Part shown: positions 10,626-22,649 of the stretch, one piece after another
How the letters are laid out: each line of letters starts with the position of its first letter
How positions within the stretch are numbered: the stretch's first letter is position 1
Source of the DNA: Eustoma russellianum
Taxonomy: Eukaryota; Streptophyta; Magnoliopsida; Gentianales; Gentianaceae
Length of the DNA stretch: 64,000 nucleotides
Direction: 5' to 3'
Assembly (NCBI GenBank): GCA_036186865.1
Contig: AP025065.1
Location: 3,689,264 to 3,753,263 of the forward strand
Made by a program: the position numbers and the translations under genes
The notes under the pieces: generated by a model
What the model was told of the DNA's origin: nothing
The model's database searches: none
Seen by the model: only the letters and a program-made list of their open reading frames with translations

Positions 10626-13621
10626 TGTAGAGATAATGGGGTTTGAGTGATTTCAAATAAGTAACTTGAATGCATATATATATATAAACGTATACAAGCA
10701 TAAACGTGTACATGTATGCATGATATCTTGCCATTACTTGCCTTATTTAGCTATATATTATGTTGCCGTACTAACGAGCCATGAAGCATTAAAGCTTACA
10801 TCATATGGAAACATTTGTTGTGTTTATACTATTTTCAGGTGCACCATTAATGAACTAAACTAGTTCATTAAGTGAAGTACTTAGTTTTAAACTAAGTAGT
10901 TCATTAAAGGAAGCCACATTGGAAAAGGCACAAAGGCAACAAGCTAAGGAAGGAAAGTTTTCTCCTCCTCCCCATCTTTGTTATACACGCCACATATACA
11001 TATAAAATATATATTTTCAGGTTTTTTAAAAAGGCACATACACATGTATTCCAACGTACTACCGACACGTATATATTTTACGTACGTACGTTAACGTCAC
11101 ACCACTATACTTAACTCATATTTATGAGTATATTCAGGTCTTATATCATATGATATAAGATATGGTGATGACAAAATACAACACGATAAAAGGTTCTAAA
11201 CCAAATTTGTCGTATCGGGCGAATACCGAAACTTCGCCACGTGTCACGTACTTGCCATAAATAAATGGCAGCCCCTATACTTCAAAAATCATCATAAATT
11301 TCGTGCCATACATGATATTTTCAGCCAAAAATACTTTCCATGTTGGCACACACAAATTACTCCACATTAAGGCCAAAATGTGAAGATTCCAAGTTTAATT
11401 TTGTCACATGCAATGGTACCATTTAAACCAGCCAAGTGCTGAGATTTAAAGTATATATTATATATATTATGTATAACATAATATATATATCATGTGCAAA
11501 ATTGGAATTTAAATTAGAGAAAAATCGGGTAATCGATAAATATCAAAATTCGGTTTTCTACGCACACAACACATGGAATTTTTGGACATCATGTGACACG
11601 TATCTAGACACTTTTTACATATGATATACATCTTAAAGTGTTCTAGAAAATTAAATTAAGGGCTGATTGGAATATTACATGTGTGTATTATTAAATGTGC
11701 ACTATTTTACAAAGTTAGCAAAAATAAATTTCAGCACATGTATACATCATCTAACGCCCCTACAGCTGATTTGGAGCACATGTGGAGCTTTGTTGGCATC
11801 TTGATTGGTCAAGGATCAATCATACAATGTTGGTAAATTGAAGAGAGAAGCTACAAATGGTAAGAATTCAAGGTATATCTCTCTTATGTCACATGCTGAA
11901 AATTTCAGCATACTACACACAAGCTGGCCGATTTTTAGCTCTTAAATGTGACATATTTTGTCATCTTTTAGGTGATTGATTAGAAGAATATGGAAAGGTT
12001 TTGAATATTATTTAAATAAATAAATGGTGATATTTTACATATCACACATGCTGAAAATTTTTCAGCATGTGTACAAGTTGTATGGCCGAATTTGAAAGCT
12101 TAATGTGTCCAAGTTCATTTCTTAGTTGGTAGCAATACTTACCATAAATTGTTGATTCATTTTTATGATGAAAAATCAAAGAATATTTGGTATTATTTTG
12201 AAAGAAAAGGAAGGATGCACATGCTGAAAATTCAGCATGGCAAGATTGCTAAGATGGCCGATTTTTGCATGGTTAGGAAGGATTTTCATCTTGCAATTTA
12301 TGTGATGTATCTCTTGATTTATGGAAGGTATTATGTGATGATTTTTGGCACATGTTGAATGTAATTATCAGATTTTTTCCATGTCATCATGATGACAACG
12401 TTGAACCAATAAGGAGGTGCCAAGTAAGCGAAGACTAAATGATCATCCAATAAGAAGATGCCAAGTAAGCAAGGCCTTGTCACAATGATGTCTTACACTC
12501 TCTCAAGGACTTAAAAGATAATTTTCAAGAGGGGAGACACACCATAGGGGGACGGCTGCATCATTAAAAGGAAAAAAGAGCAAACAAAACAACAAGCATT
12601 GCAATTCAAGAGATCAAAAAGCCTAGCTCTTCTTCTCTACATCTTCTTTCTCTCTTTCTTCTTGTAAAGCCTATTGTTTTCATATCTTTCAATCTTGAAT
12701 AGGCTTGAGATAAACCACCATTCATATATCTTTGTAAAAGATTGATCAAGGTGTGATCAATCTTCATCTAGCAAGGTGGTGGTGTTCGTGCGAATTGTAC
12801 TTACAATACAAGGTTTGTAAAGGGTTGGAGTTAGGTGTAACTCTATCAACCCTGCGGTAAGGTGTACTGCGTGTGTGTGATTAGTGTGAACCAAGGAAGG
12901 TGTTCCTTGAAGACTGGAGTAGGTTGTTTATAACCGAACCAGTATAAAATTCTTGGTGCCATTTACTTTCTGCATTTACTTTTCAGTTACTGCACTGTTT
13001 ACCTTCTTGTTCGCATCCGTAAAAATAGTAAACGATTTTCAAAAATTACAAAATTTCCAGAATATACACACGTTCTAGGGTTAATTTGGCACAAGTTTCA
13101 ACCCTTTTGGATAAGTATAAGTCAATCAAACATCAAAAGTTCTGAGACTAGTGCAGTCTGATTTTCAGACTTGCAAAGGTTGAGACTTTGATTGTAGTTG
13201 ACCTACTTCCCAAAAGAATTTTCCAAAACTGTTTCAACCCATTTAATATATATAAGGAGTTAGTGGTTAAATTTTCAGAGCATTTGGACGTTCACACAAA
13301 TAGGAATTAATTTTTCAAAACCATCTACCGTTTCTGGCAGATTTGCACAATCTGAGTACCAACGGTTTTTGAAGGGGTTAAAGGTTGAATTTTAATTTGA
13401 AATTTTTAGGGGACCCTCATAACATCTGAGGCTAAGTTCTCTCAAAATTTCATAATTTTTGGAGACCTCTAACCTAGTTTTAAAAACGTTTTAAAACTGG
13501 TCCTGAAAACAGAATCTGTTTTCAGAACTTGAATTGTTCAAGTTTAAAGAAATTTTAAAAACCACACTTTCCGCACCATCTATTCAACCCCCCCTTCTAG
13601 TGGTGCCTTGCAGATCCTACA
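10626..13621 (+). repeat. Element C 5' LTR
   Basis: TGTAGAGATA...CCTACA, 2996 bp. It contains three near-palindromes of the form atgctgaaa-n-tttcagcat (11893-11911, 12048-12068, 12221-12238), the first and third followed after a short gap by ggccgattttt and the second by ggccgaattt. Small ORFs inside it have no recognisable product. Confidence 0.92.
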
Positions 13622-13623
13622 AG

Positions 13624-13635
13624 TGGTATCAGAGC
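13624..13635 (+). other. Element C primer-binding site
   Basis: TGGTATCAGAGC, a perfect match to the initiator-tRNA-Met 3' end complement, lies two bases after the LTR. Confidence 0.95.
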
Positions 13636-13675
13636 GCAGGAATACTCACTTCAAGGAATCCAACGATTCAGTGAG

Positions 13676-16600
13676 ATGGCATCCACAAATCTCAAAACCG
13701 AGCAAGAAGGTATGTCGAGCCAAAGGCCTCCACTTTTTGACGGTGAGTCGTTTATTCAGTGGAAACTTAGGATGAAGCTTTTTCTTATGGCTATAGATAT
13801 AGATCTTTGGTCAATCATTGAAGATGGTCCTTATGTCCCATCTAATGTATCCACCGTAGACGGAGTCACTTTAGAAGTTGTTAAAACTAGACAAGAATAT
13901 ACGAGTGATGATAAAAAGAAACTTAGTATGAATGCTAGGGCTATGCAATTGCTTTTAAACGGATTAAGTAAAGTGAGTCTAGTTATGTGTCAAACTGTTC
14001 GAGTGCACAAGAAATGTGGAGGATTCTAGAAATGAAACACGAAGGCACGAGTCAAGTAAAAGAGTCAAAAATTAACATGCTCATGTCCACACTTGAGTCT
14101 TTTAAATTATTGCCCAATGAGTCTATTGTAGATATGGATCTTCGTTTGACTAACATCTACAACTCTCTTGAGTCTCTTGGTAAGGCTTTTACTACGCAGG
14201 AAAAGGTACAGAAAGTCCTACGAAGCCTTCCTTCTGAATGGGACCCAAAAGTGACCGCAATAGAAGAAAGCAAGGAAACTAAATCAATAAAGATGGAAGA
14301 ACTAATCGGATCACTTAAAGTTTATGAAAATAAACTCACATTCGGAAATCGGAATCATCTAAACAAGGTAAAGCTATTGCTTTTAAATCAAATGAATACG
14401 TCTCCCCCCCTCCGATCACGTAGATGATAGTGATTCCGAATCGGATAATGATGACCTAATTCTATTGGCTAAAGGATTGAGAAAATTTATGAGAAGGTCA
14501 TTTAGAAACAAAATAAGGGCACTACTAAGAGAAATAAGAACAAGTCAAACGATAAAGACGTTAAATGTTATGAATGTGGCAAACTCGGACACTTATCATA
14601 TGACTGCCCAAATAAAGAAAAGCAAACTACTAAGTACCCTGACAAGGAGCGGAACAAAATAGACTCGTCTCAGAACCCAAACAAAGGAAACGTGCTCTAA
14701 AGGCCTCCACCTGGAGTGATTCATCAGATTCTGAAACTGAGACCGAAGAGGAGACCGCACAAGTATGCTTTGCTCCAAAGCATCTAATGAGGTATCATCT
14801 GATTCTGACTCTGACTCTGAACCTTCTTATGATGATCTTTTTAGTCAGTATCTAGAATTGCATAAATTCACTAAGACTCTCGCTAAAGAAAAGAAACGAT
14901 TAATTGAAGACAAGAAACTGTTAGAATCTTCTAACGAGAATCTTGTCGCTCAATTAAGCGATTCAAAGAAAGAGTCATCATGTCATTACTATTAAAGAGA
15001 GATTTCATCATTAACCACTCAAAATAATGAAATGAAATCCGAGATTTCAAATTTGAAATCAAGGAATACCGATTTAGAGAAAATGATGAAACAGTTTGAC
15101 ACAGGGTCCAACATGCTGCATCGCATCATATTATCACAAAAGCATGACAGCGACAAAACTGGACTGGGATACGTTGATACTAACGAAGTATCAATCAAAC
15201 CAACCAAGTTTGTTGTGTCTAAGAAAGTAGACACCCCTAAGCCGCAAGTGGCGTCTAAGATGACGCAGAAAGCGCCCCCTTCCTCACGCCCCACTTCTTC
15301 ATATCATGTGAAATATAACTTTGTACCTTAGATATGAAAGAAGAGAAGAATAATGCATACACGAAATTCATATCATCCACGCACTACGCACACACACAAG
15401 GACATATCAAAAACGTCCTTCATTTAATGAGTATAAGGAGTCCTTGGGCAAAGGCCCAAAGTGCATGCACCACATGTCTATTATATCGCACCTTCATCTA
15501 CATTCTTGCCATTTGATAGACCGAGAAGGATCACCCAAGTATGGGTACCGAAAGGTGATTAACTAACTCGAAAGGACCCAAAATTAAAAGGGTACCTAAA
15601 TCACCTTTTCACATTGCAGGGAGACCACACATCGAAAGATACATCAATAAAGTGGTTCCTTGACAGTGGTTGCTCGAGGCACATGACGGGTGACCCGAGC
15701 TTGTTCTCCAAATTAAAGAAGGTCACAAAAGGCGGATCCGTGACCTTTGGAGACAACAATGAAGGCAAGATCATCGGAAAAGGTACGATTGGTAATCCGA
15801 ACACACTCCAAATCTCCAACGTATTTTTGGTAAGCAACTTATCCTACAATCTTCTTAGCATTTCTCAATTTGTTGACAATGGTTTTAATGTGTGTTTTAC
15901 TCACCCTTATTGCAACATAATAAATAAAAATGGAGAAACCGTTTTAAAAGGAAAACGAGAAGGCAATATTTTACGCTATCTATGGATGATGTAGTAGACG
16001 CTAAAGTTAAGTGTTTTATGTCAAATGAACCCAATGTGAATTTATGGCATAGACGTTTAGGACACATTGGCATTTCCACACTAGAAAAACTTCAACGAAA
16101 GAACCTAGTACGGGGATTGCCTACGCTTGATTTAGACAACTTTCAGTTGTGTGAATCTTGCATAAACAAACACGTGAGTCACTTAAGCCGAAAAATGAAA
16201 TAAGCACGACTAGAATATTAGAACTATTGCATATCGATTTGTTTGGTCCTAGTCGCACTACAAGCCTTGGTGGGCGTCACTATGCATGCGTAATTGTTGA
16301 TGACTTTTCTCGTTATACTTGGACTTTATTTCTTGCACATAAGGATGATAGCGCCGTTGAGATTGCTAAATTAATTAAACAACTTGAAAATCAATACGGT
16401 GTAAATGTGAAAAGGATAAGAAGCGATAGAGGCGGTGAGTTTAAAAACAAAGAGATGATTTCGTTTTGTGAAGAAAAAGGAATTAAGCATGAGTTTTCGC
16501 CACCTAGAACTCCACAACTAAATGGAGTAGTAGAAAGAAAGAATCGTACATTACAAGAAATCGCTAGAACTATGCTTTGCGAAAAAAATTGCCTAGATTT

Positions 16601-18690
16601 CTGTGGGCGGAAGCCGTAAATTGTGCATGCTATATTGTAAATCGCCTATCTATAAGAAAGAAAATAAACAAGACGCCTTATGAGATTTTGAATGATCGCA
16701 TGCCTAAGATTGACTATTTTCGTGTGTTTGGATGCAAATGTTTTGTCTTGAATACAAAAGATAATTTAGATAAATTTGAATCCAAATCAATTGAGTGCAT
16801 TTTTGTTGGATATTCTATAAATTCAAAGGCATATAGATGTTATGATCCTCTCACTAGACAAATTATAGAATCTATTCATGTTAAATTCAATGAATTTGGT
16901 GAGATTGATAAAGATAAGGAATATGACGATGATTTTGAATTGAAACCCGTTTTGAATGAAGATAATGATTCTTTTGATATGCATGATATGAATGAACACT
17001 AGAAATGCATGATATACTTAGAAAATAATCAACCAAGATGGCATAGAGATCACCCACATGATCTCATCATAGGCGACCTCACTCACGGTGTGCGACCACG
17101 TAGAAGAATCACTTCGGATGAAATAAATGAATTTCATGCTATGATTTCTGAAATTGAGCCCAAAAATGTGCATGATGCTTTGAGTGATTCATCTTGGATT
17201 GATGCTATGCATGACGAACTTAATCAATTCGTTAGAAATGATGTATGGGATTTAGTGCCACGACCACAAGATAAGACTATTATAGGCACAAAGTGGGTAT
17301 TTAGGAATAAAATGAATGAAGAAGGAAAGGTTTTAGAAATAAAGCGAGACTTGTAGCACAAGGATATAATCAAGAAGAAGGAATTGACTACGATGAAACA
17401 TTTGCACCCGTAGCACGTTAGAAGCTATACGACTATTACTTGCTATTGCTTGCATGAAAGATTTTAAATTATATCAAATGGACGTAAAAGTGCTTTCTAA
17501 ACGGATTCATACAAGAAGAAGTATACGTGAAGCAACCACCCGGTTTTGAAGATTTGAAACATCCCGATCACGTGTACAAACTAAAGAAGGCACTATATGG
17601 CCTAAAGCAAGCACCAGAGCATGGTATGATCGTTTTGCTACTTTCCTTTTAGAAAATAATTTTAAACGTGGTACTATAGATAGTACACTATTTTTGAAAC
17701 AAGAAAAATCAGATTTACTTATTATTCAAATCTACGTAGATGACATTATTTTCGGCTCTACCTCACATAGACTTGTTAAAGATTTTGAAAATTGCATGAA
17801 ATCTGAATTTGAAATGTCTATGGTTGGTGAACTTAATTATTTTCTTGGCTTGCAGATTAAGCAAACGAGTAAAGGAATTCATATAAGCCAAGCAAAATAT
17901 GTTAATGACATGATCAAAAAGTTTAATTTTGAAAATTTGAAACCATCCCCCACCCCTATGAGTGTCACTACTAAATTAGACAAAGACGAACATGGTAAAG
18001 ACGTTGATAATGGATTATATCGATCTATGATAGGTTCTTTGCTATATTTAACTGCTAGTAGGCCTGACATCATGTTTAGTGTATGCATGTGTGCTCGTTT
18101 TCAAAGTCAACCTAAGGTGTCACACTTAAATGCGGTAAAAAGAATATTCCGTTATATTAAGCACACGCCCACCTTAGGATTTGGTACGATAAGGATTCTA
18201 CATTTGACTTACATGCTTACACTGATGCAGATTATGGTGGCTGCAAAATAGATAGAAAAAGCACGAGCGGAACTTGCCAATTTATAGGAAATTCCCTTAT
18301 TTCATGGTTTTCCAAAAAGCAAGCAAGTGTTGCTTTGTCCACCACTGAGGCTGAGTACATGGCTCTTAGCCTTTGTTGCACACAGTTGTTGTGGATAAAA
18401 CAACAACTTTCGGACTTTGGAATTACCGTAAATAAAATTCCTATATATTGTGATAGTATGAGTGCCATAAATTTGTCTAAGAACCCGTGTTACATTCTAA
18501 GGCTAAGCATATAGAAGTACGCTATCACTTTCTTCGTGATCACGTTAACAATGGTAATATTGTCATAGATCACGTACGCACAGAACACAAGTAGCGGATA
18601 TTTTACAAAGGCCTTAAATCAAGCCACATATGAATCTCTTCGTTCTAAATTAGGCATGATTCCCGTTGATATGATTTGATTTGACATTAT
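13676..18690 (+). pseudogene. Element C gag-pol polyprotein, frameshifted
   Basis: Gag opens with an ATG at 13676 (PPLFDGESFIQWKLRMKLFL, a typical copia gag opening) and shifts frame near 13990. An intact zinc knuckle C-x2-C-x4-H-x4-C lies at 14566-14607. The protease at about 15650 reads WFLDSGCSRHM, with the catalytic Asp kept. The GAG-pre-integrase LWHRRLGHIG is at about 16042, and the integrase core at 16210-16600 keeps Asp (VIVDDFSRYTW), Asp (RSDRGGEF) and Glu (VVERKNRTL). RT runs from 17100 (TKWVFRNKMNEEGK) through frameshifts at about 17340-17690 to YVDDIIFGS at about 17733 and FLGLQIKQTSKG. RNase H continues to about 18690. Several frameshifts and stops make it non-autonomous now. There is no env-like ORF before the polypurine region, unlike element B. 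Confidence 0.88.
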
Positions 18691-18740
18691 TTGATTTACT
18701 TTCCTTTTTGACAGGAATCTTTTGATTTACTTTCCAAAAT

Positions 18741-18921
18741 AAAGGGGGAGAGAAAAGCATGATTTAAGGGGAGAGTGACTGATTGATCTTAATTGCACAA
18801 ATCAAGGGGGAGCCGGATTTGAAATTCGAAATTCAAATTTCAAATTTTGCATATTCAAGGGGAGAGATAGCATTTAAATCATGTACACAAGTTATTTTGA
18901 AAATCATCAAAAGGGGGAGAT
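18741..18921 (+). other. Cluster of five polypurine-tract motifs, element C
   Basis: AAGGGG(G)AG occurs at about 18742, 18766, 18804, 18857 and 18911; the last is immediately before the LTR start at 18922. Multiple polypurine tracts upstream of the 3' LTR are described for Sireviruses. Confidence 0.85.
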
Positions 18922-18966
18922 TGTAGAGATAAGGGGTTTGAGTGATTTCAAAATAAGTAACTTGAA

Positions 18967-18999
<33 letters not shown>

Positions 19000-21425
19000 C
19001 GTATACATAACGTGTACATGTATGCATGATATCTTGCCATTACTTGCCTTATTTAGCTATATATTATGTTGCCGTACTAACGAGCCATGAAGCATTAAAG
19101 CTTACATCATATGGCAAACATTTGTTGTGTTTATACTATTTTCAGGTGCACCATTAATGAACTAAACTAGTTCATTAAGTGAAGTACTTAGTTTAATAAA
19201 CTAAGTAGTTCATTAAAGGAAGCCACATTTGGAAAAGGCACAAAGGCAACAAGCTAAGGAAGGAAAGTTTTCTCCTCCTCCCCATCTTTATTATACACGC
19301 CACATATACTATAAAAATATATTTTCAGATTTTTTGAAAAAGGCACATACACATGTATTCCAACGTACTACCGACACGTATATATTTTACGTACGTACGT
19401 TAACGTCACACCACCACTATACTTAACTCATATTTATGAGTATATTCAGGTCTTATATCATATGATATAAGATATGGTGATGACAAATTAAATACGACAC
19501 GATAAAAGGTTCTAAACCAAAATTTGTCGTATCGGGCGAATACCGAAACTTCGCCACGTGTCACGTACTTGCCATAAATAAATGGCCAGCCCCTATACTT
19601 CAAAAATCATCATAAATTTCGTGCCATACATGATATTTCAGCCAAAAATACTTTCCATGTTGGCACACACAAATTACTCCACATTAAGGCCAAAATGTGA
19701 AGATTCCAAGTTTAATTTTGTCACATGCAATGGTACCATTTAAACCAGCCAAGTGCTGAGATTTAAAGTATATTATATATATTATGTATAACATAATATA
19801 TATACATGTGCAAAATTGGAATTTAAATTAGAGAAAAATCGGGTAATCGATAAATATCGAAAATTCGGTTTTCTACGCACACAACACATGGAATTTTTTG
19901 GTACATCATGTGACACGTATCTAGACACTTTTTACATATGATATACATCTTAAAGTGTTCTAGAAAATTAAATTAAGGGCTGATTGGAATATTACATGTG
20001 TGTATTATTAAATGTGCATATTTTACAAAGTTAGCAAAAATAAATTTCAGCACATGTATACATATCATCTAACGCCCCTACAGCTGATTTGGAGCACATG
20101 TGGAGCTTTTTGGCATCTTGATTGGTCAAGGATCAATCATACAATGTTGGTAAATTGAAGAGAGAAGCTACAAATGGTAAGAATTCAAGGTATATCTCTC
20201 TTATGTCACATGCTGAAAATTTCAGCATACTACACACAAGCTGGCCGATTTTAGCTCTTAAATGTGACATATTTTGTCATCTTTTATTAGGTGATTGATT
20301 AGAAGAAGATATAGAAAGGTTTTGAAAAGCCTAGCTCTTCTTCTTAAAAAGGAAAAGAAGAGACAAAACAAGATAACAACAAGCATTGCAATTCCAAGAG
20401 ATCAAAAAGCCTAGCTCTTCTTCTTTTACATCTTCTTTCTCTCTTTCTTCTTGTAAAAGCCTATTGTTTTCATATCTTTCAATCTTGAATAGGCTTGAGA
20501 TAAACCACCATTCATATATCTTTGTAAAAGAGTGATCAAGGTGTGATCAATCTTCACTCTAGCAAGGTGGTGGTGTTCGTGAGAATTGTACTCACAATAC
20601 AAGGTTTGTAAAGGGTTGGAGTTAGGTGTAACTCTATCAACCCTGCGGTAAGGTGTACTGCGTGTGTGTGATTAGTGTGAACCAAGGAAGGCGTTCCTTG
20701 ACGACTGGAGTAGGTTGTTTATAACCGAACCAGTATAAAATTCTTGGTGCCATTTACTTTCTGCATTTACTTTTCAGTTACTGCAATGTTTACCCTTCTT
20801 GTTCGCATCCGTAAAAATAGTAAACGGTTTTCAAAAATCACAAAAATTTCCAGAATTATACCCACACGTTCTAGGGTTAATTTGGCACAAGTGTCAACTC
20901 TTTTGGATAAGTATAAGTCGATCAAACATCAAAAGTTCTGAGACATGTGCAGTCTGATTTTCAGACTTGCAAAGGTTGAGACTTGATTGTAGTTGAGACC
21001 TACTTCCCAAAATAATTTTCCAAAACTGTTTCAACCCATTTAAATACAGTATATAAGGAGTTAGTGGTTAAATTTTCAGAGCATTTGAACGTTCACACAA
21101 ATAGGAATTAATTTTTCAAAACCATCTACTGTTTCTGGCAGATTTGCATAATCTGAGTACCAACGGTTTTTGAAGGGGTTAAAGGTTGAATTTTAATTTG
21201 AAATTTTTAGGGGACCCTCATAACATCTGAGGCTAAGCTCTCTCAAAATTTCAAAATTTTTGGAGACCTCTAACTTAGTTTTAAAAATGTTTTAAAACTG
21301 GTCCTGAAAACAGAATCTGTTTTCAGAACTTGAATTGTTCAAGTTTAAAGAAATTTTAAAAACCACACTTTCCGCACCATCTATTCAACCCCTCCCCCTT
21401 CTAGTGGTGCCTTGCAGATCCTACA
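18922..21425 (+). repeat. Element C 3' LTR with internal deletion
   Basis: It is nearly identical to the 5' LTR except for a longer AT run near 18970 and the loss of the segment matching 12005-12563, replaced by a 21-bp filler at 20325-20345. The ends are TGTAGAGATA and CCTACA. Confidence 0.92.
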
Positions 21426-21430
21426 GATCG

Positions 21431-21899
21431 ATCTATGTGCCTGGGAGAGAGATCGATGTCCTTTAGAAACTTTGCAGTTTTTGAAACTACTGGACATCGA
21501 TCGATCGAAGCCCCCCTGGAGAGACTGATGTCACTTCGATCGATCGATGTCTCCTGGACTGAGAGATCGATGTTGGATAGAAAGTTTTCTGCCTGACATC
21601 GATTGATCAAAGTCTCTCTGGGGAGATACTGAAGTGACATCGATCGATCAATGCCCCCGGGTTGAGAGATCGATGTTGGACAAAAAGTTTTCTGCCTGAC
21701 ATCGATCGATCGAATTCAGAGACTGAAGTGACATCGATCAATTGATGTCCTCAATCTGTGAGATCGTTGTTGGGCAATGAGTTCTAATCTCAACCATTTT
21801 TGACATAGTGTAATTTTCTCATTTGCATCAAGTCTCAAGTATATATTTTGACTTATTTAAAACATCTTTTCATCGTCCCAAACAATTTATATCTTAACA
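21431..21899 (-). repeat. Element B left (3') LTR, inner part
   Basis: Homologous to 30181-30653. It carries the ATCGATCGAT-type palindrome array in roughly 100-110 bp units, then tgacatagtgtaattttctc and the end TTAACA. In B's own orientation this is the start (U3) of the LTR. Confidence 0.9.
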
Positions 21900-22640
21900 A
21901 TCTCCCCCTTTGTGATGGTTTCAAAACCATGATTCAAAGAATGTGTTTTACTTGATAATTTTACACCTAAAACTTGATATTCTACAACTCCCCCTTAGTT
22001 CATGCTTCCTCATCACATGATCACATCAAAAACTCCCCTTCAACATGTAATCTACCAAAAATCAATAAATATGACGTCAATACCAAAATGGCTACCCCTC
22101 ACTCATGCACCAAATTTCATATTTTCAACATGTATGCTATCAAACAATCATACCATAATACTCATACCAATGCCAATCATTTAGATGTTACCAAGCATAT
22201 CAGCATGCATTTTGTATTCAAATCAAGCAATTCATGATGCAACTTATATTACCAAGCAACAATGGAAAGATCAAGAAACTTCATGCCATGCCATGCCAAA
22301 TCCAACTTCTTAAACAAAGTTATGTTATGCAAAACACCAAGACTTAAGCCAATTATGCCATCAACACCATGCCATTTTATGCAACATCAGCTATCAAAAC
22401 ATCCAAACTCAAACCAACTTGCCAACATAAATCATGCCATCAACTATCAACACATCAAGACTCATCAACACTCGAGAGTCAAACCACCAACTTCTCCCCT
22501 TTTTGAAAACATCAAAAAAAATGATAAAGGACACGAAAATGAAGAATTGTAATATCATTAAGCAAATACGAAGTTTATGAGATACATGAGTAATCTCAAC
22601 TTCCAATCTAATCCTATAGCTACGAGGGGAACGAGGAAGC
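21900..22640 (-). other. Element B non-coding 3' region with repeated polypurine tracts
   Basis: The + strand shows ctccccctt at 21902 (adjoining the LTR), 21988, 22033 and 22494, i.e. AAGGGG(G)AG motifs on the element's sense strand. Between them the sequence is C/A-rich with short overlapping ORFs of no recognisable product. Confidence 0.75.
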
Positions 22641-22649
22641 AAAGGAAAA

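Larger units (their letters stand above)
10626..21425 (+). mobile_element. Element C: Sirevirus-like copia retrotransposon with 2.5-3.0 kb LTRs
   Basis: It starts TGTAGAGATA and ends GATCCTACA, with a perfect 5-bp target duplication GATCG (10621-10625 and 21426-21430) inside element B's LTR. The LTRs are 2996 bp (left) and 2504 bp (right); the right one carries an internal deletion. The coding region lies at 13676-18690. Five polypurine motifs precede the 3' LTR. The pol motifs (FLDSGCSRHMTGD, EIEPKNVHDAL, DVWDLVPRP, FLGLQIKQTSKG) are SIRE-type. It is the youngest layer of this nest. Confidence 0.93.

Noticed and set aside
12149..12358. 69-codon ORF in element C's 5' LTR
   Set aside because: The matching part of the 3' LTR is deleted, no domain is visible, and it contains the LTR hairpin motif. 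Non-coding LTR sequence.
21426..21780. Regularly spaced ATCGAT palindromes considered as a CRISPR-like array
   Set aside because: The spacing is irregular, the intervening sequences are themselves repeated, and the array is part of a eukaryotic LTR.
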